Shown: piece after piece, positions 41,573 to 52,025 of the stretch
Position numbering within the stretch: the stretch's first letter is position 1
How the letters are laid out: each line of letters opens with the position of its first letter
Origin: Daphnia pulex
Lineage: Eukaryota > Arthropoda > Branchiopoda > Diplostraca > Daphniidae
Reading direction: 5' to 3'
Length of the DNA stretch: 64,000 nt
NCBI RefSeq assembly: GCF_021134715.1
Contig: NC_060022.1
Coordinates: forward strand, 7,135,001-7,199,000
The notes under the pieces: model-generated
Told to the model about the DNA's origin: nothing
What the model saw: only the letters and a program-made list of their open reading frames with translations
Database searches by the model: none
Made by a program: the position numbers and the translations under genes

Positions 41573-44500
41573 TTATTCTGGGTTATTTTCAAACCATTGA
41601 TCTTGTGTAGCCTGACACAACATATTTAGCAGTCTCTCTTCCATCTTTCTAGCAAATAACCCATCGCCAGTCGATAGTTTTAATGCTCTTTGATAGTCAA
41701 ATGGCAAGACGGCCAAATCACTAATGTGTCTTACCCTTGAAAGAGTGACGAAAGTCAGGCCGGCGGTTTCTTTGGGACCGATGTCTACAACAGTTTTGCC
41801 TAGAGTTTCTCCTTGAGATTTCCATACGGTCATCGCATAAGCCAGGCGAAGGGGAAACTGAATCCGGACGGCTCTCGTGTCATCAGACCGTATGGATATG
41901 GCCGGGATTGGTATACAGTTGTGAGTTGAAATGCCGTTATTCATGGTTGTAGAGAAGAATTGAGGACCGGTATAATCAGGCCATCTAACAACGATGAAAT
42001 CAGGCAGATCAACATTGGGCTGTTTGGAATAGACGATGTCAACCACGGTACCTCTGGCACCATTAGTGAGACCCACATCCGTGTTGATGTTGGATGTTAA
42101 CGTTACTTGGGCTCCAATCGCAAGGTACAGTTCAACTTCAAGCCCTCGAAACTGATCAGATGGCTTTGACTTGCCACTTGAAGGCACATTTTCCGACCGT
42201 AGTAGGGTGATTGGCATTTGAAGTTGTGGTAATTTAAAGTAATTCCTGCGATTTACAGCTTCGTTGGTGGCAAACAAGTAGGTCGCATCTTCAAAATCAG
42301 TGCCAAAGTTGGCAATGGCTTCCGGATTCCTTGCTTGAAGGAATTTCCACTGGTCTATGGAACAGTTTCCCTCTCTCAAAGAGTTGAGTGTGTCCAGGAA
42401 TGTTTGCTGGTCAATGTCGCCATCTTCTACTTGTTGTCGTCGAACTTCTGTCAACTTGATGACGGATTGGAAAGCCAAGTAAGCGGCCCGACCCTCGTTG
42501 GCAAACGGTGCTGTTGATTGGGAATAGAGGGAAGGAGCAGCCACAGGAGGAAGCTGAGCTGGATCTCCAACCAAAATAACAGTCAGCCCACCACAAAAAA
42601 GGTTGTTGCCTTTGGCTTCACGAAGACGAGCGTCAATTTTTCCAAGCATGGTCAAGCTCAACATTGAATATTCGTCAATTATGATAATTTTAACATGACG
42701 AAATTTCTCTTGAAGAGCTGCCAATTTCGCTCCATTAAGAGGGCCAAACTTTGTGCCTTGACCTTTTTCTACTGGAATTTGAAATATCTTGTGCAAAGTT
42801 TCACCGCGGATGAGATGGGCAGCTTTCGCGGTGTAGGCCGAACGGACGATATGTTCTTTAGGGACAGCACTGGAAATTGCTGAAATAGTGAAGGTTTTGC
42901 CAGTACCAGCTGTGCCATTGACGATCAATAACAACTGTTTCCGAGATTGCAGAGCCTCAACAACCATATCGAACCACATTCGTTGTGAACGATTCAGTTG
43001 ACTGGGACTGACAAACGGTAAATCTGTAGAATCAGTGCCGAGATCTCTTCCGTTGGTTAGATGATTAACCACCCAAGTGCTTCCACAGGCCAATTCATGT
43101 GGAGTGTAATGAAGCTGAAGACTAGTCAGCCAAGGGAAAGAACGGTCAATCACAGGTAGATCAGAACGCTCTGTGCCAATGCACACGCCAGCAGGTCGCA
43201 TACCGACCGCTTGCTGCCATTCAAGTTGATTAAAGTTGTCGTTTTCAATGTTGTCTTCTTCCTGGAGGTCATCAGCTGCCTGATCTAATCGACTTTGTAA
43301 TTCTTCGTCTAAGTTGAAATATTGGCGCAGTTCCTGAGCTGCAGTCAATCGAAAGTCTTGCCATTGGCGTACGACAAGGTTGTCATCCAAAAGGATTGGA
43401 ATAGATGATTCCGTCCATGGGAAAAACTTGATTAGCGAATATCGGCAGAACAGATGGTAGGTAGCTGACGTAGGAGAATTTCGATGCACCGGGAATGTCA
43501 AAACAATGGTCAAGTCCGGATTGGGGTTATTTCTAAGATTCCCTTTGACGACAGTGAAGTGACGACAAAACTCCATAAAATTGGGTTGATCAAGATTCCA
43601 ATTGGGGTAGGTGTTTTGTTCAATGTAGACATGACGTTTGGCAAAGTAGGTAAGCAGAGTTGGTCGAGTTTCCAACTCACCAGTCGTTGGATTTCTGTAG
43701 ACTTCGTTAACAGTCAGGTCCAAAGAAACGTTGACGTAATTGAAGGATGATTCACAGTGGTGGCCGGAAGACAAAATGCGCGACGCTTCACCTTTCCCGA
43801 TGTCACGATGGCCAATGGAACGAATTATTGAGGAGCGAAATGCGGAGCCAGCATTGTCGGTGACATCAGCTTTGTTGATAATCGTTTTGATCACTTGCTG
43901 TAAAGTGTTTCCAGATCGCTCTTGTTTGCTGGCATATTTGACCATGTAGTTCATTGCAGCGTGATGATCAAGAATGAGCTGAAGATCTACATTGGCACAC
44001 CAATGTTCCAACATTGATCTGTTGTGGACATTCATGAACTTGTCGTTTCTTTTGAGAACAATTTTAGCACGAACAGAGTCTGTGTTTCCGATTTTTTCAA
44101 AAACTATTCTCGATTCACTAACTAGATCAAAAGGAAAGTGAAAACGACATTTGCCATCCTTCGATTTAAAGTAACCGTCTGGTCGACAGACGTGACGTTG
44201 AACACAGTTTGCCAATCTTTCGTAAAAGTCGTCCATGGCTGCTCCATCGTTCAAAATTGACGAGACATTGCTTGAACACGGATGGGGAACTGGTACTTCA
44301 GCATTGAACGGGTTGACTGGATCAGACCGAGTATTACAGGCACACAACAGAGTATCGGCATACTTTAGAACCTTGAGTTCTGCAAGGATGCCGGCTTCAA
44401 CCAGATCTTGCTTTTCTAGGACGTCTTGTTCGCTAAGGTTTGCTGTGTACTGTGGATCAGCTAGTTTTTGCGCCATAAGTCGGCCAGCATAGACTTTAAT

Positions 44501-44884
44501 CACTAGGTCGGCAATCCCCGGGTCGTTTTTGAGCTTTAAAACACCGTGGGCATGAATGGCTGTTCTTGATTGCCACTCGAAACGATACCAAAACCATTCG
44601 TGATCCAAGACACCACCGAAAAAATGCTTCATAAAAAGACGTAATTTTTCGGAAAAGTACCAGTCTGCTAGATGTAAATTTGCATTTGTACTCTGGTAGC
44701 GAAGTTTTGGTTCAGCTGCACCGTTGGGCATGAGACGATGGAGGTCGTACCAGTGATTGTCAGCAAAGCTAACAGTAAAAAAAGCCGTGCCAAGACCTTT
44801 CTGTTGCATTATAGCCTCTAATTCTCTCCGACGCTTGCTCCAGTAGGCGTCACTGCCAGTGACATTGGCTGTATAGGAGTACAT
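41573..44884 (-). CDS. Helitron/Helentron Rep-helicase, 1103 aa, N-terminus missing
   Basis: Uninterrupted ORF. Residues about 15-60 hold GSDAYWSKRRREL and FFTVSFADNHW, the start of the Rep region. The HUH motif is IHAHG (about 108-114) and the paired catalytic tyrosines are YMVKY (about 310-316). The SF1/Pif1-type helicase follows: Walker A GTAGTGKT (about 656), Walker B IIIIDEYSML (about 733), VILVGDPAQLPPV, and near the end AYAMTVWKSQGETL and FVTLSRVRHISDL. Together they nick, unwind and transfer single-stranded DNA in rolling-circle-type transposition. No C-terminal endonuclease is seen. The upstream N-terminal part is absent: the R arm starts 73 bases before the ATG. The related N-terminal ORF lies on the other strand at 37884-38972. 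Confidence 0.88.
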   Translation of the reverse strand: MYSYTANVTGSDAYWSKRRRELEAIMQQKGLGTAFFTVSFADNHWYDLHRLMPNGAAEPKLRYQSTNANLHLADWYFSEKLRLFMKHFFGGVLDHEWFWYRFEWQSRTAIHAHGVLKLKNDPGIADLVIKVYAGRLMAQKLADPQYTANLSEQDVLEKQDLVEAGILAELKVLKYADTLLCACNTRSDPVNPFNAEVPVPHPCSSNVSSILNDGAAMDDFYERLANCVQRHVCRPDGYFKSKDGKCRFHFPFDLVSESRIVFEKIGNTDSVRAKIVLKRNDKFMNVHNRSMLEHWCANVDLQLILDHHAAMNYMVKYASKQERSGNTLQQVIKTIINKADVTDNAGSAFRSSIIRSIGHRDIGKGEASRILSSGHHCESSFNYVNVSLDLTVNEVYRNPTTGELETRPTLLTYFAKRHVYIEQNTYPNWNLDQPNFMEFCRHFTVVKGNLRNNPNPDLTIVLTFPVHRNSPTSATYHLFCRYSLIKFFPWTESSIPILLDDNLVVRQWQDFRLTAAQELRQYFNLDEELQSRLDQAADDLQEEDNIENDNFNQLEWQQAVGMRPAGVCIGTERSDLPVIDRSFPWLTSLQLHYTPHELACGSTWVVNHLTNGRDLGTDSTDLPFVSPSQLNRSQRMWFDMVVEALQSRKQLLLIVNGTAGTGKTFTISAISSAVPKEHIVRSAYTAKAAHLIRGETLHKIFQIPVEKGQGTKFGPLNGAKLAALQEKFRHVKIIIIDEYSMLSLTMLGKIDARLREAKGNNLFCGGLTVILVGDPAQLPPVAAPSLYSQSTAPFANEGRAAYLAFQSVIKLTEVRRQQVEDGDIDQQTFLDTLNSLREGNCSIDQWKFLQARNPEAIANFGTDFEDATYLFATNEAVNRRNYFKLPQLQMPITLLRSENVPSSGKSKPSDQFRGLEVELYLAIGAQVTLTSNINTDVGLTNGARGTVVDIVYSKQPNVDLPDFIVVRWPDYTGPQFFSTTMNNGISTHNCIPIPAISIRSDDTRAVRIQFPLRLAYAMTVWKSQGETLGKTVVDIGPKETAGLTFVTLSRVRHISDLAVLPFDYQRALKLSTGDGLFARKMEERLLNMLCQATQDQWFENNPE

Positions 44885-44956
44885 TTTGCTGATGACCGAG
44901 TCAAGTTATAACTAACTTAAAAAATATTCAAGCTAACTTCCGTGCCGCAATAAAAT

Positions 44957-47905
44957 AATAATTGCGAGCCCGAAGGGCGAAGCTAATAATCGCATACGCA
45001 GAAAAAAAAAGCCATGTCACTTTGTCTGTCTGTCTGTCTGCCTGTCTGTCTGTGTGTATGTAACGCTCCATAGCTCGGGTGTTTCACGACAGATTTTGGA
45101 CTTTTTGGTCTTAAAATTTAGACAAAAAATATGCGATGCGACCAAAACAAGAATAATTTCATTTGCTTAATTAGTTCTCCCGTAATTAATGAAAAGTTGC
45201 TATAAACATTGCATAGCGACTAGTGACATCTGGCGGTTGAACTACAGCTTTTTCACTTTAGGTCGAAATAAATCACCACCAGATGTCCAAAGCATCGCCG
45301 TTATGACGCAATAATTAATGTCCCAACCATGACGCAATAACCAGATTTCATTTATATTTTGCAGTTATTTGACTAAAAGATGGTTATTTTTAGATTGAAT
45401 TATTGAACTTTGTGTGTAAAAATTCGAAAATATGAGTTGAGCAAACTAAACGTAAATAACTTGCAAGGATATTGAACTGTGAAAGAAAAATCCCGTTTTT
45501 AGGCCAAAACATTTGAAGAAAATTGTGAATCGTAAAAAAGTCCGACTTAACAATAGGCCCTGAATTTTTCATTTAAGACAGTTTTCAACTGGCTTACGAC
45601 TATCCCTTCGCGGCGAGCTGATAAGCTTGCTTTTCTATCTTAATCGCATACGCAGAAAAAAAAGCCATGTCACTTTGTCTGTCTGTATGTAACGCTCCAT
45701 AGCTCGGGCGTTTCACGACAGATTTCGGACTTTTTGGTCTTAAAAATTACACAAAAATTATGCGATGCGACCAGAACAAAATTAATTCCATTTACTTAAT
45801 TAGTTTTCCCGTAATTAATGAAAAACTGCTAAAATAACAGCATAATGACCAGTGACATCTGGCGGTGGCGACTACAACTTTTTCACTTTAGGTCAAAATA
45901 AATTACCACCAGATGTCCATAGCATCGCCGTGATGACGCAATCTGTAATGTCCCAACCATGACGCAACAATCAGAATTGCAATTAAGTTTGCAGTTATTA
46001 AACTAAAGAGCGGTTATTTTTAAATTTCAAAATCACTGAACTTTATGTGTAAAAATAGGAAAATATGAGTTGAGCAAACTAAACGTAATTAACTTGCAAG
46101 GATATTTAACTGACAGAAAATCCCGTTTTAAGACAAAAAAGTCTGTGAAGAAAAGTGTGAATAACAGATTCACAACAGATTTCGGACTTTTTGGTCTTAA
46201 TAATTACACAAAAAATATGCGGTGCTGCCAGAACAAAAATAATTTCATTTACTTTGATAATGGATCGAATTAAAAGACAAAAAATAGATTGTTGGTTATA
46301 GCGCTGGCATGATAATGAAGAGGGTCATGGTTTAAGTCTCATTATAGATTTACTTTTTTTAGAATAAAAATATTGTTTTGATTTTGACCCATGCCCTTTG
46401 TTAACCGTTAATTTCGCGATAGAAGTTTTTTCCAGAAAATTTCAAAGAAAAAACATAGAATTTACAGAAAAATTCTGAAAAATTAGGAAGGCATTAAGCA
46501 AAAAGTCCGACTTAATAATAGGCCCTGAATTTTTCATTTAAGACAGTTTTCAACTGGCTTACATTTATCCCTTCGCGGCGAGCTGATAAGCTTGCTTTTC
46601 TATCTTAATTTAGAGCGACGCGCATTAAGTAGCGTTATTTAAGCGCTTGCTCGTTTTTTTTGCGAGCCTGAAGGGCAAAATAAAACCATGTCACTTTGTC
46701 TGTCTGTCTGTCTGTAACACTCCATAACTCGGGCGTTTTACGACAGATTTCGGACTTTTTCGTCTTAACAATTAGACTAAAAATATGCGGTGCGACCAGA
46801 AAAAAAATACATTTACTTAATTAGTACTCCCGTAAAAAATGAAAAACTGCTAAAATAATTGCTTAACGACTGGTGACATCTGGCGGTTGTGACTACAACT
46901 TTTCCACCTTAGGTCTAAATTCCACTTTCCACAATAGCTTCCCTCGTTTTGATTTTTACAGAGACTTGCCATGTCAAGGTCATGTAAAGGTGTGTACGGG
47001 ATTTCTCTATCCTGCAAATATACCGCCGGAGGCCATGCGTGAACCTCTGTCGTGCAAACCGCCGGAGGCTATGCGTGAAAACCAAATTTACCGCCGGAGG
47101 ACATCGCACTTATGAAAAGGTTGCTTGAGGGAAACTGCTGTCGGTATAATGGCTATAGCTCTTGCGAGGAAAGTGGTTCAAGTCCAACTTTCAACAACAT
47201 CGTTTTTCGTGATCATCTGTGTGCGGGGGAAGGGTATATGAAGCCTAGGTTTGGTAACGACCAAATATCGCGATTAAGAACTTTTTCACGCAAAAAACAA
47301 TGACACACAACAATCAATTCCGTTTCAAAATAGTTTCCCATGGTATACAAGAACTAATGTAGTGGTTATAGATCTTATTGCAATTCAAAAGTACGCGACA
47401 TAGCCAAATGTCGTGCGCAGCTTACGCCAATGCGCACCACTGTGGCCTATAGCCGAACTAGAAATTGTTTTATGCTTGACTAATCCTATACTCTTGACTA
47501 CTTTTGAATTGCAATAAGATCTATAGCGCTGATTGATGATGAAGAGGATCATGGTTCACATCCCATTAAAGTATACCTTTATTAAGGATAAATATTGTTT
47601 TGACCTATGTTTTTGTAGCCATGTCTCAGACAAGTCAAAATTTCGTGAAAATCATAATTCTTTATATAATACTTTTTACCAGTTTTAATCTTACATCTTT
47701 ATTTATATAATTGTTTTCTGATTTATATATAAATATTTTGAAAATATTTGTATTATGAAAAAGTGCCGGTTTTGGGTTCCCATAAAGAACCGTTAACCGA
47801 ACGAACGAATCGAAACAACAAGGTAATTCTTCTGAAAATGGTTTGTCTGAATTTTTTAATTTCTTTTTTGGCTTTAAAAAAATCAACAATAAAGATTGCT
47901 TTACT
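44957..47905. repeat. Composite right arm (2.95 kb)
   Basis: Mirror of the left arm: R copies in plus orientation at about 44957-45644, 45646-46608 and from about 46650. tRNA-like segments at about 46287-46350 and 47135-47195 (box B GTGGTTCAAGTCCAA). Confidence 0.88.
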
Positions 47906-48149
47906 AAAAAAGAAATAAGTTGTGTTATTCTTTATTAAATAAAACTTAAATTACAAAAAAACAAAGATTTTCCTTGTTTAGCCACATTATTTTTTCTACT
48001 TCGGTACTATTTTGAGTTAATTTAGATTTTTTTAAATTAAATACGAATCTTCATAAGGAATTGCATTTAATTAAAAAATTCTTAGTTAGTAAAAATTTGC
48101 ATAATCCCCAAAATTACATGGTAATAGCGCTTTCGTAAAAATAGATAAA
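47906..48149. other. AT-rich flank, no gene
   Basis: Very AT-rich DNA between the composite and the tandem repeats. Confidence 0.4.
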
Positions 48150-48728
48150 ATCTTAAGACGTTGCTTTGTCTGAAGTATTTTTTAAATGAAAGATTCTTGG
48201 ATTTGAAGTAAACTTGATAATTGCTTTACGCTAAGGTTTAAGTTTTTTAAAGAAATGCTAAGTTAAAAAGAAAAAAAATTCTCAAAATGTGCAACCCTCA
48301 ACATATGCTCTGCGACTTAAGATAAGGCTGTGTCTGAAATTTTTTATGTCACCCATACCATTAAAACAGAATTTTTTTTAGAAAATTATGAAAGGGAATA
48401 TAAACGTTTGGACGTTTATGCTGTGAATTGAAAAGGGATAAAATAAATGTATAACAAATATAAGGAGGCAATGTAATAAAAATAAGGAAAACTTAAGACA
48501 TGTCTTTGTCTGAAATTTTTTATGTCACCCATACCATTAAAACAGAATTTTTTTTAGAAAATTATGAAAGGGAATATAACTGTTTGGACGTTTATGCTGT
48601 GAATTGAAAAGGGATAAAATAAATGTATAACAAATATAAGGAGGCAATGTAATAAAAATAAGGAAAACTTAAGACATGTCTTTGTCTGTTACATGAAAAA
48701 GTTTCAGACAAAGACTTGTCTTAAGTCG
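48150..48728. repeat. ~176-bp tandem repeats ending in a palindrome
   Basis: CTTAAGACATGTCTTTGTCTG or a close variant recurs near 48152, 48317, 48490 and 48667; the copies 48331-48506 and 48507-48682 are almost identical. At the end it faces an inverted copy CAGACAAAGACTTGTCTTAA (48704-48723) across a 16-base loop. Confidence 0.8.
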
Positions 48729-51700
48729 GAGAGGACATGTTGGTTTCTGTTGTGTTGTTTGATGTTTCTAGTCTCCTGGTTCTTGTGTTTCAGTCTTGGA
48801 CTTCTCTTCTTAGTTCTTTATGAATTAATGGCTACTTGTGACGTTGCGCCGGAGGGAATCTCTGATCAGCTGATGTTCTCTCAGCTGTTTTTCACATCTC
48901 GTCTCTCGCCGTTGGTGTCGCCACAGTTGCCCCAATGTTTGTTATTTACTATACGGTCGTTGGGCATTGCTTTACGCCCTCCAACAAAGCGTTGTAGACG
49001 TGGTGGCGAGTCTGCAAGGAGAGCAAGATTGAAGAAGAAGTTCCTGCACTGCTCGCTGATTAACGCGAGATCCATTCTGAGCAATAAGTCTGTCATACAA
49101 CACCACATCATCTTTCATGACCTTGACTTGCTGGCCATTACAGAGTCCTGGCTCCGTGAAGACGAGGGTGATGAGATCCTACGCGAATTATGTCCAGCTG
49201 GCTATGTATCACTTCAGAAGCCACGGGTGGGCAGACGTGGTGGAGGAGTTGCAATTATCTGTCGTGATTCCATTCGTATTCGCCTGCTTCATCTCGACTA
49301 TGCTGCTACCTCTTTTGAGTTCATGGCAGCATCACTGACAATCAACTCCACTTGCTTTGTCCTACTCATCATTTATCTCCCTCCTTCATCGAAGCCAAGT
49401 CAGTTCATTGATGAATTTGCGAGTTTGCTTGAAGTACTGGTGCCTGCGCCGGGTCTTCTACTTATCGTGGGTGATTTTAACATCCATGTTGATGACAGTT
49501 TGTCCTCTCTCAGTCAGTCCTTCACTTCGCTTATCGGTTCTTTTGATTTGCGGCAGCACGTCTCTGATGCAAGTCATGTTGGTGGTCATGTGCTCGATCT
49601 AGTTTTATCGCGTGCGGCTGACAACTTCTTGTCTAAGTGCTATGTGTCCGATCTTATCACTGATCACTATGCAGTTCATTGGTATGCCAAAGCTCATCGT
49701 CCAATGCGTCCTGTCAAGGCAGTGCAGTTTAGGAAGCTCAAGTCTATTGATTTTGCCTCTTTCTGCAATGATTTATCGAGGTCGTCACTTTTCGCCAGCC
49801 CGGTGACTGATTGCCGGGAAGCGGTGATAGAATACAATGCCACCTTGTCTAGAGTCCTGGATGATCATGCTCCGCTTATAAGAAGATGATTTACCGTTCG
49901 TCCTGACAATTCATGGGATAGTGAGGAGATCCATTCTTCTAGAAGGTGTGTTCGGAGGTTTGAGAGACGCTGGAAGCGGACTAAGTTGACAATCGACAAG
50001 GAGATTATGCTTCGTGGACTTCAAGAGCTGCACAACATGATCAACAAAGCAAAGACAACGTTTCTCGAATCTCAGATACAAGAATCGTCTCGGAAGAAGG
50101 TGTCTCTCTTCAGGCTGATTGACTCGCTGCTTCTTCCCAAACCTGCCCTGTGCCTGCCTGCCCATTCCTCTCTCACGGAGCTTGTGGAGCGCTTCAGCGA
50201 TTTCTTTGTCTTCTAAATTGTAAAAATCCGGGAGGATCTCGATGCTGCAGTTGGTCTATGGGTTCCTGAGGTACGCGTGCCTGTTGTTGCTTTTGTGTCC
50301 TTTGCTCCTGTTTCTGCTCATGATGTGGTGTCTCTAATTATGAATTGTCCCACGAAGTCTTCTCCTCTTGATCCACTCCCGACATTTGTCCTTAAAGAAT
50401 GTTTGTCAACTTTGGCTCCTTGGATTGCTGACTTTGTCAATCTGTCTCTTAACACCGCGACTTTCCCCCATGAAATGAAACTTGCTCATGTCATCCCTCT
50501 GTTGAAGAAAAATGGTCTGGATCCTGATGTTCTTTCCAATTATCGGCCTGTGTCCCTACTCTCCTTTCTATCCAAACTTCTTGAACGTGTCGTTGCTAAG
50601 CAGTTAGTGAACCATCTGGAATCGCAGTCTCTTTTTGCTGCTGTACAGTCTGCTTATCGTCCTGGCCACTCAACGGAGACCGCTCTGCTTAGAGTTGTGA
50701 ATGATCTACTTTCTTCTGCTGACAATGGTGATGCTGTGATTCTGGCTTTACTGGATCAAAGTGCTGCCTTTGACACGGTCGACCATGCTATTCTGCTGGA
50801 TCGTCTTGAAGCTCGCTTCGGAATCTCTGGCTAGGCTCTCGCGTGGCTGTCCTCGTACTTGAATGGAAGAAGGCAATCAGTCAGTATTGGCGGAATCTTT
50901 TCTGTCCCAACTCCTGTCATCTACGGTGTCCCCCAAGGTTCAGTGCTGGGTCCTATTCTGTACATCTTGTACAATACCCCAATGCATGATATTTCAGTAG
51001 CATCGGGAATCATGGATCACTATTTTGCTGATGATGCCCAGGGATACAAGTCTTTTCGGCCATCCCCTTCTGCTGCCGACCAATGTCTAGCTTTCGCGAC
51101 TCTCTCATCGGCTATTACTGAGCAAAGGAAGTGGTTGTCACTGAATCGTCTCAAACTCAACGAGGACAAGACGGATGCACTACTAGTCTCTTCTAAAGAT
51201 GCTGTAAGGAAGAAAAACATCTCATCGATGCCACTCATGGTAGGTGATGTACCTATTTCTCCTTCGCCAGTTGTGCTGAATCTTGGTGTGCGCCTGGACT
51301 CCCATCTTACCATGGAATCAAAGATAACATCGTCTTGCAGGAAGGCTTATTTTCATCTAAGAAGAATTGCCGGAATCCGGAGATTCCTCTCTCGCTCTGC
51401 GCTATGTCAGCTCGTCCATGCCCTTGTTCTATCTCAACTTGACTATGGAAACTGCTTGCTAGTTGGCCTACCAGCAACAAGTCTGGTCAGACTTCAACGT
51501 GTGCAGAACTCGGCGGCTAGACTTATCTCTGGTGTTCGTCTTCGTGAATCTATCACCCCGACTCTTCGTTCTTTTCACTGGCTTCCTATTTATCAACGAA
51601 TTGAGTTTAAGATAGCTGTGCTTGTGTTTCGCTGTCTCATTGGTCTTGCTCCTCTGTATCTTACTGCATTGATTAGTATTCGTGATTCTGGTCGTGAGAC

Positions 51701-51914
51701 ACGTTCATCTTCTAAACTCCTTCTTCACTGTCCCCGAACCCGTACGAAAGGCTTTGGTGATCGTGCCTTCTCTGCTGCTGCACCTCGAATATGGAATTCT
51801 TTACCCCTTGAGTTGCGCTTGCTAGCCCTTTTTCCCTATTCTTCTTGTTTTTCTCTCACACAATTCCGATGTCATCTAAAAACATTCTTGTTCCGAAATG
51901 CTTATGGAAACTAA
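48693..51914 (+). pseudogene. LINE endonuclease-reverse transcriptase with three in-frame stops
   Basis: A single reading frame spans the whole region. It has an APE-type endonuclease (SLINARSI, AITESWL, VGDFNIHVDD, DLITDHYAVHW) and a reverse transcriptase (NYRPVSLLSFLSKLLERVV, LDQSAAFDTVDHA, YGVPQGSVLGP, HYFADDAQG, then the LQRVQNSAARL and LHWLP-like thumb). Stops TGA 49887-49889, TAA 50214-50216 and TAG 50832-50834 interrupt it without any frameshift. The conserved LDLSAAFD has Q for L. The codons before about 48828 probably come from flanking DNA. The copy is dead but only mildly diverged. Confidence 0.88.
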
Positions 51915-52025
51915 GTGTCACATGTTTTCTGTTGGGAGCAATAGCGCCTTTGATCAGTCTATGGAAAAGGCGCTATACAATATCAAATTCAATACATTAC
52001 ATTACATTACATTACATTACATTAC
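48729..52025 (+). mobile_element. CR1/L2-group LINE (copy 1)
   Basis: Endonuclease plus reverse transcriptase in one frame, a 3' hairpin (51941-51976) and a 3' tail of ATTAC pentamers (51996-52024). No ORF1, RNase H or poly-A tail. The 5' edge is uncertain: the open frame begins inside the flanking palindrome. Confidence 0.85.
51941..51976 (+). other. LINE 3' hairpin
   Basis: ATAGCGCCTTT (51941-51951) and AAAGGCGCTAT (51966-51976) form an 11-bp stem just before the pentamer tail. In this LINE group the 3' end is what the RT recognises. Confidence 0.65.

Larger units (their letters stand above)
32384..47905. mobile_element. 15.5-kb inverted-repeat composite with split Helitron
   Basis: Arms 32384-35332 and 44957-47905 are inverted copies around coordinate 40144. 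The core (35333-44956) carries a GC-motif-rich block, repeat R copies, a Helitron N-terminal ORF (+), a non-coding spacer and a Rep-helicase ORF (-). By eye the arms differ mainly by one CTGT unit. No target duplication is evident at the outer edges, so I cannot say that it moved as a unit; it may be a segmental inverted duplication of nested Helitron-type elements. Confidence 0.8.
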
